Positions 42,301-52,233 of a stretch of DNA of 64,000 bases are shown piece by piece. The notes below the pieces were generated by a model, which searched no databases, was not told the origin of the DNA, and saw only the letters and a list, made by a program, of their open reading frames with translations. The position numbers were made by a program, and so were the translations under genes. The DNA is from Plutella xylostella. Its lineage: Eukaryota; Arthropoda; Insecta; Lepidoptera; Plutellidae. Positions within the stretch are counted from its first letter, which is position 1. Each line of letters opens with the position of its first letter. The stretch covers positions 7,378,001 through 7,442,000 of the forward strand of contig NC_063995.1 in NCBI RefSeq assembly GCF_932276165.1. The letters are read 5' to 3'.

Positions 42301-43907
42301 TCTTAATTACGCCCCGTGCTAGCCATTCTGTTTTTTTTCAAATATCTTCATAAATTTTCTTATCAGGGAATATTTTTATACTAAAACTACAGGATTTGAC
42401 ATGTTTTCAGGTATTTTATCACATTTACGCATGCGACCCGTTGCAAGTCCGTTTCTTTTACCATTTAATGACCAAGCCTCAGGTAAGCTACCAGAATAGT
42501 TTAGTGCTGATTATTAAAAACTACCATAAAACTACATAATAATTAAAAACACTTTTTCGTAATATAATTAAATAATAGTACCTATATAACAAGTTATTGA
42601 TACTTATGTAGTTATAGTACTTAACTTCGTACTTAGGGCCTACTTCCATAGATCACAAACCTAATTCTTATACCTTGTCTACTCGACAACACGGAAACCA
42701 AGAGAAGGACTATAAAATGTACTTTTTTTTTTCCTCAACCTCTTGTGTCCCACTGCTGGGCAAGGTCTCTCCTCGAACTTTCCACTTATCCCTTTCTTGG
42801 GCCTGCTCACACCATTCCGTGCTAAAATAGTCCAGGTCGTCCCGCCATCTCCTTCTTGGTCTGCCTCTGCGCCGGCGGCCGTTGTTGGGTATCCATTGGG
42901 TGGCCTTTTTTGCCCACCTCTCCGGCTGCATACAGCATACTGCGTACCTATACTATTTTATCTAGCTTTTCTCATAATGTTATGATTCTACAGGTGTTAG
43001 GCAAGGCCTATAGTTGGGGTTTCGAACAGGTGTTCAAGCTCGGCCTCCTGCTGACCGAGGCCCGCGGCGCCCACCTCACCACCGTCAAGCCCCACGCTAT
43101 AGCCGCTATAACACCACAGGTTATATATTAGGGTGAGGTCACACGACCCTTATTTTGTGAGTTGTGATCGAGTCGCATATTACGGCAGAAAAGTGTGCGC
43201 GGGGACGAGGGGAGCGAGTAACTTCGCGCACATATTTTGGCCGCGCACGACTCACAAGATTACGCTCGTGTGGTCTCAAACTTATTATTATAGACATACT
43301 TTAATTGCTGTTATATTTAAGATAATCTGTACTTGTGTTTGAAGTTGGTTGACTTAGCTCAAGGAACCTCAGAGGTAGAAAATAATAAGTCCACTTTTTA
43401 AGAAAAACTTTTAATTTTACTCTATTGAGATCGCGTGAATGATCTCTTATCACTAAGTGTAAAAAAGAGACTCATATAAAAGGATTAAAAGGTGAACTTA
43501 TTACTGTCTGCTTCTGAAGTACAATAAGTGTACTTACTAGTGCAAGTTTTTTCGCCGTTCGACAAGCGGTGAATAAACATGAATTTGTACCTATCTGCGT
43601 ACAGAATAGATATAGTGGCGTTACCCGTTCAATCGTTCATTCCTCCGTACTTCATCACTTTCGTTTCTTTCATAAGTCCTTGGTTGAATCACAGGTGATG
43701 GCGAAGATGAAACCTATTAACTTAAGATACTTGACAGAGCAACAGAAAGCCAAATTACAGCCTAACGTACGTAATATTCTGCGGAAGAAACTACGCTCGT
43801 ATACATTTATACGGAGAGGAATAAGCACTGCTAATACTCCGCAACCATTATTATTTATTATGTTACTTTTTCATACATCGGTAAAAGTGCTTACAAAATG
43901 TTTGTAG
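36334..43907 (+). CDS. Secreted, probably membrane-anchored helical protein (stereocilin/mesothelin-like?)
   Basis: Ten exons: 36334-36436, 36649-36726, 37413-37472, 38091-38166, 40965-41157, 41398-41619, 42029-42178, 42411-42482, 42994-43119, 43695-43907. All phases agree, giving 430 residues. The N-terminus MLISLLFIILVDASKVVTY is a signal peptide. A Ser/Thr-rich stretch follows, then a long helical region with short Leu-rich segments such as SLEKLTALWTVVK, LTLMNNLLCGLPVVLLHQI and YLTEQQKAKLQPN, reminiscent of the superhelical mesothelin/stereocilin/otoancorin fold. That family call is a hypothesis. The C-terminal hydrophobic tail PLLFIMLLFHTSVKVLTKCL after a polar stretch could be a GPI-anchor signal, as in that family. 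The weakest junction is the donor at 36727 (AAGAG/GTACC); without it exon 2 would end at a stop at 36806. Exon 5 has an alternative strong donor at 41113, also phase 0. Confidence 0.75.
37228..37358. mobile_element. MITE with TAA target duplication
   Basis: Ends AGCTGCGTACAGACCGGCC and the exact inverse flank 131 bp and are bordered by TAA on both sides (37225-37227, 37359-37361). PIF/Harbinger-type by duplication. A separate hairpin with TCTCGTCTGTGGAC arms sits just upstream at 37035-37074. Confidence 0.75.
37622..38032 (+). repeat. tRNA-derived SINE, second family
   Basis: The head looks like a tRNA (GGTCTAGTGGTAGAAGC as A box, GGTTCGATTCCCGGG as B box, CAT at the anticodon position). The acceptor strands GCCTCTG and TGGGACC do not pair, and about 340 bases of body follow, ending in an ATTATTATTTATTATTTA tail. 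This is a SINE in the intron between exons 3 and 4 of the secreted-protein gene. Confidence 0.75.
38870..39088 (+). CDS. Possible small secreted protein of 72 residues
   Basis: The ATG at 38870 opens MLVYLQSLGLFIFFVGSVWA, a good signal peptide, then about 50 residues with four cysteines (SCSIVMRRK, APYCNTIKLNLYCKYYD). It lies inside intron 4 of the larger secreted-protein gene, same strand. No TATA box, poly(A) signal or relative is visible. Unidentified and possibly chance. Confidence 0.25.
   Translation: MLVYLQSLGLFIFFVGSVWAATSCSIVMRRKQPSLDNEPLRYAPYCNTIKLNLYCKYYDMNMTQVALSTFML
39425..39636 (+). repeat. SINE copy C, 5'-truncated
   Basis: It matches the body and 3' part of SINE copies A and B (AAACATCGTGAGGAAACCT through GGTCCAAGCTTAGGAAGG) and ends in a TAGAATAGAATG tail. 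The tRNA-like head is missing. Confidence 0.75.
39745..40501. mobile_element. Non-autonomous element with 9 bp target duplication, copy 2
   Basis: It runs from GGGTTCCCCTCAT to AAAGGTAGAACC, flanked by GTACAAAGG on both sides (39736-39744, 40502-40510). It is similar to 23888-24653 throughout, including the arrayed TTTGGCATAAGACTCG-like units and the central GGTGCGACGACGAGCAAAGC block. Different host sequences at the two sites confirm both boundaries. Confidence 0.8.
41852..41968. repeat. MITE-like inverted repeat
   Basis: GGATACACACTGCTGTAACG and the inverse TTACAGCAATGTGTATCC, extended by an imperfect GTAACATGCAATG arm on each side, form a long hairpin of 117 bp. No target duplication found. 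In the intron before exon 7 of the secreted-protein gene. Confidence 0.6.
42205..42319. mobile_element. MITE with TA target duplication
   Basis: Arms GCACGGGGCGCATTTAAGAC and GTCTTAATTACGCCCCGTGC span 115 bp and are flanked by TA. Tc1/mariner-type by duplication. It begins 26 bases after the donor of exon 7 of the secreted-protein gene. Confidence 0.7.
42721..42932 (-). pseudogene. RTE 3' fragment of a second subfamily
   Basis: The minus-strand frame includes GRRRRGRPRRRWRDDLDYF and ends in the 'tgcccagcagtgggaca' terminus, the counterpart of GRPPTRWSDDLRK in the intact RTE. Only the last about 60 codons remain. Another tail of the same kind is at 44517-44570. It lies in intron 8 of the secreted-protein gene. 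Confidence 0.75.
43134..43267. repeat. MITE-like inverted repeat
   Basis: TGAGGTCACACGACC and the inverse CGTGTGGTCTCA close a GC-rich 134 bp unit 15 bases after the donor of exon 9 of the secreted-protein gene. Target duplication unclear. Confidence 0.5.
43387..43499. mobile_element. MITE family AAGTCCACTTTTTAAG, copy 2
   Basis: It begins AAGTCCACTTTTTAAGA and ends with an inverted AAAAGGTGAACTT; relative of 35967-36127 with the centre diverged. It is flanked by AATA/ATTA-like bases on either side. Confidence 0.5.
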
Positions 43908-43911
43908 ATAC

Positions 43912-43917
43912 AATAAA
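43912..43917 (+). terminator. Polyadenylation signal AATAAA of the secreted-protein gene
   Basis: AATAAA starts five bases after the stop at 43905-43907, confirming the terminal exon. The next gene ends at 44051 on the opposite strand, so the pair is convergent with only about 140 bases between stops. Confidence 0.7.
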
Positions 43918-44050
43918 GAATTTAAACTTCATCAATATTATCATTATCACAGATTGTATCTTTTCAGTGTTTCTAGATCTGGCAAATTAAATGTGTAGTG
44001 GTTATCTTCAGTAAGTATAGCTTCTAGCTAGAAGAAAAATATTATAGTTT

Positions 44051-47000
44051 TTAACTCTGCGCTTGCCGATACGTGGAAATTAAGTGGAAATTGTATAGAT
44101 ATTTTATTGAATTTATACTTACTATAGTATCGCGCCAGTCAGTTTGCGTGGCTTCATCATTTACATCGCAACGAGGGTTGGCTTTAGTCAGAGCATCGGA
44201 ATCTCGTTTAGATTGACAAACATCAGTGTCCTTATAATCGGGTTCGTAGATATCTGTCCTTCGAATATTCAACAACTCTTTCAAAGACTCAGAGTGGGGC
44301 CTCATTTTACAAGTAGACGGCATCGGATGCATACAGGGGGTATTATTTTCTTCAGTGTCTGTAACGGACACGGCCCCACAGTTGACTGATAGGGTTTTAG
44401 AACTCGATACACTGGTAACAAGCTCTTTTATACATTTCTCTATATTTGCTACACGTTGTTGCACACTGAAAATACAAATACTTATCAATTTATGTAAATA
44501 TGTGTAATATAATTGTTTTTTTTTTTATATAGCCTGGGTTGTGTCCCACTGCTGGGCAAAGGACTCCTTATAAATTGATCATATAATTGATATAACATAT
44601 TAGTATAATGTATTATGTATTCTCCGAAATGAATCTAAACGTAATATATTACCTGGGATTGTTTATGTCATTTTCTTCGTCTAATTTTGAGTATTCATTT
44701 ACTGTAAGTATTTCTGTTTTCATTTCAGATTCTATGCTTGCTGCAGTCTCAGGTTTTGCTTCAGTAGGACTTACATTTTCAGCACAACTGCACCTGGTTT
44801 CAAACAGACATAAAATGAAATTATTATGTCGATTACTTGGTATTTTGTCAATTTATTGGATGTATCGTAATCGTCCACTGCTGGCAGATATACTACCAGG
44901 GTATTTATAATACTTACCTATTATTTTTTATATTTATAGCTGGCACAAGCACATAATATTGGTTGCTCTCCTTGCTAACACAAGTATGAGCAGGGGCACC
45001 GTTGGCATCTCCTGTGGAACATTGCACTGCCACTATTCTAGGATAATTTGAAGCCCACATGTTTGTACAATTTTGTGGTTGCACATTTTCTACAGCATCC
45101 AGCATCGTGTCAGTATCTTCATTACATTGAAATGAGCTCCTACCTATGTCAATTTTGAGGTGTGCTTGAGAACCTTTTTCCAACTTTTCAACATCTGGTA
45201 AGTTTGACCTTGGTTTACGACACACATCAATACTGAATTTTAATTTTACGACGTCTCTTTCATGTCTTACTGTGAGTAATGGCTCACTGCTATTAGCACT
45301 TGTTGTTGACACAGTGCGAGATGACTGTGAAATTTTAATGTGCATATCTTTCCTTATATTTAGATTTTGATATTCCGAATTTTTCTTCCCATTACGTTTT
45401 ATATTAGAACACTTGTTTAAATCTGGATCTTCTCTAGCCATTGCTTCGTTTGATTCCCTGTTGGAATCGGCATTTGAATCATTTATTCTAGTACCGTTTT
45501 CATGATGAGTCTTTGCCATCTTATTTCCCACACCATTTGCAGACACATGCTCGATCGATGAATTTTCATAAATAACTGGAAAAGTAGTCTGGATATCGTT
45601 TTGATAAATTGTATCGCGATTGGATGTAGAAAGGGTTGCATCTTTACTGGGGTTAAGAGCGTCATCAATTGAAGCGAATTCATTACTATATAAAATTTCA
45701 TTCACAAGTAGTGGTGCCTGTGATTCTAGTTCTGATTGTCTTTTATGTGTGCCTACTACATTTTTAGGTAATCTCACATCATTATTGTTTTTCAATTCAA
45801 CTACTTTCTTATAATCCATCTTTACAGATTTATTATTATTATCGATCTGCATGTCTTGTCTTACGGTTTTTGGATTAAAGCTTGCGCTGCCAAGCTTGCG
45901 TGGTATTTTGTTTAGTTTTTCATCATAACTTGATTTTGGAGATTTTTGAACTTTTAGCCTGCAGTTCAAAGATGTTTCTTTGTTTATTGCGCTTCTAGCT
46001 TTCGAAGGTGATGTGCTAAGTCGTGATTTCGTCCCTGGGGTACGTTGGAGCCTTGATATATTACCTTTTTTCTTATCCGAAGTAGATGGATTAGTAACGC
46101 TTTTATTCAAACGCGTTGAATTGTAATCATTTTTCAAAAACTGCGGATCATTACACGGCTCTTGCGTCTGTAATCATTTATTGTCAACATAACTATAATA
46201 ATACTTTAAAACACTGCAAAGTAAATAGAATAGGTACCTAAATGTGGTTATAAAAAACAACTGAAGAGATGTTTCATAAAAAATCTATTTTAATATCTGT
46301 ACTGTATTGTATTCGTAACTAACTAATGCTGAATTAACTTATAAAGTTGAAGAAATACCTACCATAAGTGATCTATTGGCTCATTACTGATATACTTACC
46401 TACTTGTTATATAATGCATGTACAAAAATATTTTACTAATATTAGTAGCTCTTAAACCCTTAATGGATTTCTGCTGCTTGTATTAGGCATATTGTAATTT
46501 TTTGCGTAATTTCTTATTTAATAAATAAATGAAATGAAGTAGTTTTATAGGAGCACAATAAAAATACTCACTATATTAATGCCATTTTCACCGATATCTA
46601 CAGGACAAACAAACAGAAAACTATCTGGAATCCAAATATTGATAACGTCACCCCTTAGGGCTAATATAAAAAATAGCCCTTTAGGGCTGATTTTTCAATG
46701 GTCAGATAAGGGGGGGAATAATTCTGATACTATCGCGACTGACTGTTTGTATTAGACGGTGACAGCTACAATTTTATTCGTCAGATAGCGTTTATCTGAC
46801 CATTGAAAAATCAGTCCTTAGGGCTGATTTTTCAAACACACATCTGAATGTTTGTATTAGACAATGACAGCAACAATTTTATTCTTCAGATAACACTTAT
46901 CAAGTAACTTACTAGCTCTGGGTTACCCCCATGAAAAAAATACTTAAAAGTATCTACTGGTCCAAGAGTTTACTTACCAGGTCTAGTACTAAGTATTTCC

Positions 47001-50000
47001 TGTCTTCTTTCTTGTCGTTTCTCCCATGATCTAGCACAACCGTAAACTAATTAATACCGAATTGTAATAGTATTCATATAACCAGTGCCGGTTTTAGTAC
47101 TACCAGCGCCCTGGGCGAGATTTCTTCGGCGCCCCTTAACTGCAATTCGGTGAAGCAACCTTTTCGTCGATCTGTGCTTTCGAGCAACCGCGCTATCGGA
47201 GAACAATGATTAGTAAACGGTTTGGAGCTCTACAAAGTCCAGTTTTAAGACTTTTTACCTTAAAATTGGAACAAATCTTGTTCGTTTCCAATCATACGAA
47301 AAAAATCGTTTCGTTTAAAAAAGGCGAGGGTAATCATGAAATAACCATTTATGAAAAGAATAAAAAAAAACTAATAAAATTTTACTATTCTAGCCTTTCT
47401 ATCGGCGAACTCTTTTATTAAGTTATCAAAGTCGATGTTTTCAGCAATTTCATTTTCGATTGACAAAGTTGCCAAGTTTGTCAATCTAGATTGAGATATT
47501 GTCGATCGCAGATAGGTTTTTATCAGGTTCACGGACACGTTCACGGACAATCCGTCGAGGGCCGTAATTAAGTATCCTTGTAATATGACTACGCGCCTGT
47601 GGCCGTCCAACTTCTATTGATTGAAACGGACGAACCGTCAACAGCCGTATCATTTCCGTATTCTTAACAGGAGATGCATGATTTAGTGTCGTATTGTGCT
47701 AATTCATTTGTTTCTAGGTGTCATATCAAAGAACTTGTCGGGGTTTCTTTTTCACACACATAAGTGAACTTTATAGTGACATACCGCCTGTCGCCGTAAC
47801 CGTTACAAATTAAAATAACCTTCCAGAAGTTTAGTGTCACGGCGCGCGCGTCGCGGAAATGTTGTGTAGAACGGGTGGTAGTCTGGTAATTTTTGTGGCA
47901 AATTACGAGGTAAATTAATAATAAATCGATAAATATTATACTGTTTTGCATATAGGATACCTACCTATTCGATTCAAATACTATAATTACTTAAATGGAA
48001 CAAAGAAAAGCGAAGATATAACTGTAATGAGGAACTAGAAAATTTTAGCTTTTGTCGATGAACCCCTTTGTTTAATCTTACTATATCAGCTTTATTTATT
48101 GTAAATAGCATGCTAAAAGTGGAACTTTGTATCTGAAAAACGTCCAAACCTATTTGAAAATGAAACGGTCCTTGAAAAAAACTGGCGGCTGCCGCCTGTA
48201 GCCGTAGATGTCACTATACGCATTGTTGGATATGCATGATGTGGCGGACCGCTTGTAGACGATACCGTCTATGGCCGTAACTGTCACATTAAGTAAATAA
48301 AATATTTTGAGATACGGCAATACGTTTCAAGGCGGAACAATAAAATGTATGGGATTTTTAGGTGTCATATCAAAATATTTTCCAACCATCAATTGTCCGT
48401 GAACGTGTTAAGCTTAGAAAAACTCCTCTCTCCACTAGCAACCGTTACGGGTATAGTTAATAATATTCGTAATGCTATCCAAACAATTGGATATAGTTCT
48501 TGTAAGTTGCGGTCTTTGATAAAATTTAAAACAAAAACAGGAGTAACCACTTTCTGATCAGGCAAAAACGATTTCAGACATACGAGTTCATCGCACAACA
48601 TTATTAGCATTTAGAATTAACATTGAATTTCAATTGAAGATAGAGTTTGATAAGGTCGTGTTTTTCTGGAATCTGTTTTAAATTGTACAAAAAAGACTAC
48701 TCACAGAGTACTCACATAACTGTTAAAATCTTTCGTTGAGTGAAGTTAACGTCGTGTTCAAAAGACAGTTGAAAAATTCAACCTATTTTTTTTTCTGGAG
48801 AAGTTATACAGGGTGATTGGTAAGTCGATGTATTTCTTCAAATGGGTTATAGACGAAGGCATTTCCAGTCGATTGAACCCCATAATGCATTATCCGAAAG
48901 TTAACCATTTCTGATTTAAGTTTTAATTTTTATTGGATTTTGAGAATATTTATTTTTAAAATTAAAATATATAAATATCTAACCATTTTTTTAATACTTT
49001 TTTGATTGTTTTGCATCAGTGACTCCATAGTCTACTATTAAATGCGCAATATTCAACTTAATTTAGACACAGTGCTTCAAAATAGTTAAAACATTAAGAA
49101 AATTTTACGAAAGGTGAAAACAAAAATGCTAAATTAAAAAAGAATTTTATCTGAAAAAATTTCAGGCACTACAGCTTAAAAACATAGTCAATTTATGAGC
49201 TTTAAAATGACATATTTCAATCTAAAATCGATTAAGGTACTCGTATGACTAACGTGACCATTTATTTTTTTTATCAAAGCGGGACACCTGCGGAATTTTA
49301 TTTTTTATATTTATCTTAACATTTTGTAAAGTTGGTATGTTTAGGATACCTAAGTACTTACTATGCTTTTATAAATATACCAGACGGGTACACTACATAA
49401 ATCCGAATCATTTTTTTACGAATATGAAAATAACGATTTTTTTAATTATGAATTTTATGTTTCATAATTGTAAATTTTAAGTTTCCGAATAACAAAAATT
49501 ACGAAAAGTTGATAAACGATATTAAACAGATTTAATAAAATGACCGAAGTAAATTTATCTAATGTTATAATTTCGATGTTTTAACGATTTTTTACTATAT
49601 CGAATTGTTTAAATAACAAATCCCGAAGTTTTAATATTCCGAAAACACAAATCCCCCGAATGTAACATAGTTAACAATTTAATATTTTTTTTGGTTGGCT
49701 CGGCTTTGTTTTTCGACATCTTTGTGCTCCTAAACGCTCCTCCTCGCTTTGCTCGTCGTCGCACCTATCTTTAGGTTTAGGTCCTAAGGTTTTTTAGGTT
49801 AAAAACCGTAAAAAATCGAGCATTTGTTTTGTTTTATTGTGTAACTTAACAACAAATACTACAAATAGTTTTCTATTTAACAATATTTTTACTCCGCTCC
49901 GCTATGTTTTTCGATATCTATGTGCACCTAACACGCTCCTCCTCGCTTTGATCGTCGTCGCACCTATCTTTAGGTTTTGGTTCTAAAGTTTTTGAAACGT

Positions 50001-52233
50001 TCATTTTATTTTTGACAAAATCACGAATTATCATATTTTCGGTCCGATTTGATATTTTGGTGATTATAATAAATCTGTATTTTATTTTTCGTATACTAAA
50101 GTAATCGTATTTTTTTACGTTCGTGTATTTAACAATCGTAATAACATACCTTCGTGATTATTATATTTATCTAAGTATTCGATTTCTATAAATCTATATT
50201 TAAAAAATTGTTATTGCAATATTTTGATAATTAGGTACATATTCGGTGTTTCAAATTCGGAAAATAGTTTTTCGGAATTTTTGGGTGTTCTCATTGCAGA
50301 CGCTACCAAATTGTTAAACATCATACTTTGATTTTTTAAATAATTTGAGTAGTTTAATTTAAAGTTCTTATCAATATTCTATTCTATTCTATTTTCTGTG
50401 GGGGTAACAGTACCTGCACCTGGCTCTCTCGAATGGAACCTTTGTGCATATCCCCAAGGTCTAAACTGCCTTCCTAAGCTTGGACCATTTCCCCACCACG
50501 CTGGTCCACTGTGCTGCGGGTTGGTGGGTTCACATATCTAGATGTGCTAAATCTAGATATGCAGGTTTCCTCACGATGTTTTCCTTCACCGTAAGAGCGA
50601 TGGTATACATTGTACTTAAATTCAGAAAAGAACTCATTGGTACATGTCAGCGCCGGGATTCGAACCCGCATCTCTGGCGTGAGAAGCGGGCGCTTACCCG
50701 ACTGAGCTACCACCGCTCTGTTCTTATCAATAGTGCATGTTATCTTATTTTCACATTCATAAAAGTTAATACAGATTACTTTTTTGGAAAACATGTACTC
50801 CCACGCATTTTCTTCTTTGTTAGAAGAGCGAAATAAATTTATATACACGATAGAGCAAGAGGGAGCCAATGATCGTCTGAACGAAGTTACTCGCGGAGTC
50901 TCGGTTGAACTCGGACTCATATGACTCTCCCTATAGTCTATGTGAGTAAGTGATAAGAAGATAAATAGTTGTTTCAAGTGATTAAAAGAAAGAAAGGAAA
51001 TATGGGATGAAGTTACAAAATGTCGGTAATTTAAATTATCGTTTGGTCTGTTTAAGAAAGCGGGACATTTTTGCCCTCGCGGGGGACAGCGGGACGGACA
51101 GCTTGAAAGCGGGACTGTCCCGCCCAAAGCGGGACGTATGGTCACGTTACGTATGACCAAGATATAGCCAAAACTACTGCATAGGCGGACAAATCTCAGT
51201 AGGGAAACGAACAAGATTTGTTCCAATTTTAAGGTAAAAAGTCTTATAACTGGACTTTGTAGAGCTCCATACCGTTTACTAATCATTGTTCTCCGATAGC
51301 GCGGTTGCTCGAAAGCACAGATTGACGACAAGGTTGCTTTACCGAAATGATGCTTGTCCGTTAACACGTTAGCCGAAAGTACTTTTCGCGCCGCTTAACG
51401 GCGCCCCTTAAAGTCCGGCGCCCCTGGGCGGTCGCCCAACCGCGCCCTACCCTAACGCCGGTACTGCATATAACTAATAAATATGAATAAGTATGCAGGT
51501 TTCTTTTAAAAAAAGCTTTTTTTTTTGTACCTATGAATGTGTTTTAGCATACATGTAAGATTATGTAGCCTATGTTTTTTTACAAATTCAGAAGTATGTA
51601 TTAATATGAATATCGGGTTTAGAGAAAAATCTGCCTAAATACTTAATTTTCCATTAAAAAATGACGGTAAACAAACAATACCTGGTGGCTTTCATCAAAT
51701 ATTTCCGATATCCAGTGTCCATGAACTGGTCCGGAGCGACGACCGCCACGTACGCCGCCCCGTGGCACACATCTGCAGGGCTCGTTACCTTCTCACCATC
51801 CAACGTATACATCTCCATGTTGGAATGCCTACGATTCAAACAAGGATACTATGTTATAGATTGAACACTTTTTACCTGGAGGGTTACTCTATAATACTGA
51901 CGAAAAACGAACGAACGAGTGCTGTCGTGACACGTTCACAACGAGATAGTGGTAGCTCGCGCAGAAGCGCTATTAAACTTAGTTTTTCGTCATAATACAT
52001 ATAGTGACCCCCTGCAATAGCAATTAATTATGTATAAAGTTTTTATTTACTTACATAGCACCATATTGAAGTCGGGCCAAATGTTTCAGCGTAGCATCCC
52101 AACTGGACAGATCTTCATAGCTTAAATGATACTTCCTTGGAGGACAGTATTCTTGCCCATTAGAGAATAGGTAGATATCGATAGCTTGGCTATCTACACT
52201 ATATTCTTGGTTCTTGGGATCTCTTTGTTCCAT
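44051..52233 (-). CDS. Doublecortin-domain protein of 748 residues
   Basis: Exons on the minus strand: 52233-52055, 51837-51682, 47030-46978, 46624-46572, 46167-44918, 44793-44653, 44465-44051. Phases 2, 2, 1, 0, 2, 2 all agree. Residues about 18-110 form a doublecortin domain: AIDIYLFSNGQEYCPPRKYH, an L..W...L..L core, then MEMYTLDGEKVTSPADVCHG and AAYVAVVAPDQF. Such domains bind microtubules. The remaining about 640 residues are low-complexity, rich in Ser, Asn and Lys with KSR-type basic runs near the start, and look disordered. One doublecortin domain with a long tail is unlike DCLK (no kinase) or DCX-EMAP (no WD repeats). Exon 4 has an alternative acceptor (46597) in the same phase, removing nine residues. 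A donor at 44123 leaves open the possibility of a different last exon. Confidence 0.8.
46684..46817. repeat. MITE-like inverted repeat
   Basis: GGGCTGATTTTTCAATGGTC and the inverse GACCATTGAAAAATCAGTCC close a 134 bp unit, followed by a diverged partial second copy (46822-46905). It lies in the intron between doublecortin exons 3 and 4, ending 60 bases before exon 4. Confidence 0.65.
47371..47529 (-). pseudogene. hAT transposase C-terminal dimerisation region, last part
   Basis: It reads LIKTYLRSTISQSRLTNLAT, LSIENEIAENIDFDNLIKEF and ADRKARI to a stop, the conserved end of hAT transposases (hATC). It continues the segment at 48407-48610 but is separated from it by an inserted inverted-repeat element. 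Confidence 0.8.
47536..48406. mobile_element. Element inserted inside the hAT transposase
   Basis: Ends CACGTTCACGGACAAT and ATTGTCCGTGAACGTG are exact inverses. They split the hAT frame exactly between SGERSFSKLN and LIKTYLRST. The interior repeats 'gccgtaac.gt.ac' style motifs (47790, 48200, 48275). The six bases CACGGA before the left end resemble a partial end duplication. Superfamily unknown. Confidence 0.6.
48407..48610 (-). pseudogene. hAT transposase dimerisation region, upstream part
   Basis: It contains LYPIVWIALRILLTIPVTVA and SGERSFSKLN, the diagnostic hATC signature (P.t...sERsFS.L). The frame then reads into inserted DNA and stops. Upstream transposase sequence could not be followed. 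Confidence 0.8.
49250..51149. mobile_element. Inner element with 8 bp target duplication (hAT-like)
   Basis: CGTATGAC occurs directly on both sides (49242-49249, 51150-51157) of ends TAACGTGACCAT and ATGGTCACGTTA. Clustered 'gcgggac' motifs follow inside the right end, with one match at the left (near 49282). An 8 bp duplication suggests hAT. The 1.9 kb has no transposase. It contains SINE copy B and two reverse copies of the GCGACGACGAGCAAAGCGAG block seen in the 9 bp-TSD family. Confidence 0.75.
50376..50719 (-). repeat. tRNA-derived SINE, copy B (full length)
   Basis: The perfect 12 bp duplication GTTCTTATCAAT (50364-50375, 50720-50731) defines a 344 bp SINE. On the minus strand the head has AGCGGTGGTAGCTCAGTCGG and a B box GGGTTCGAATCCCGG. 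The tail on the plus strand is (ATTCT)n. The 297-codon minus frame crossing it (50474-51367) is spurious. Confidence 0.9.

Larger units (their letters stand above)
47083..51466 (-). mobile_element. hAT element with degraded transposase
   Basis: A perfect 8 bp duplication CATATAAC (47075-47082, 51467-51474) flanks ends CAGTGCCGG and CCGGTACTG. The ends continue as imperfect inverted repeats of about 200 bp, including the shared 'gagctctacaaagtccagtt' / 'aactggactttgtagagctc' stretch. Minus-strand remnants of the hAT dimerisation region lie inside. The 4.4 kb includes two further insertions. Its left duplication starts 45 bases from doublecortin exon 3. Confidence 0.85.

Noticed and set aside
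50474..51367. 297-codon minus-strand frame
   Set aside because: It reads across SINE copy B, the inner hAT-like end and the outer hAT inverted repeat, each defined by its own target duplication. It is a chance composite frame.
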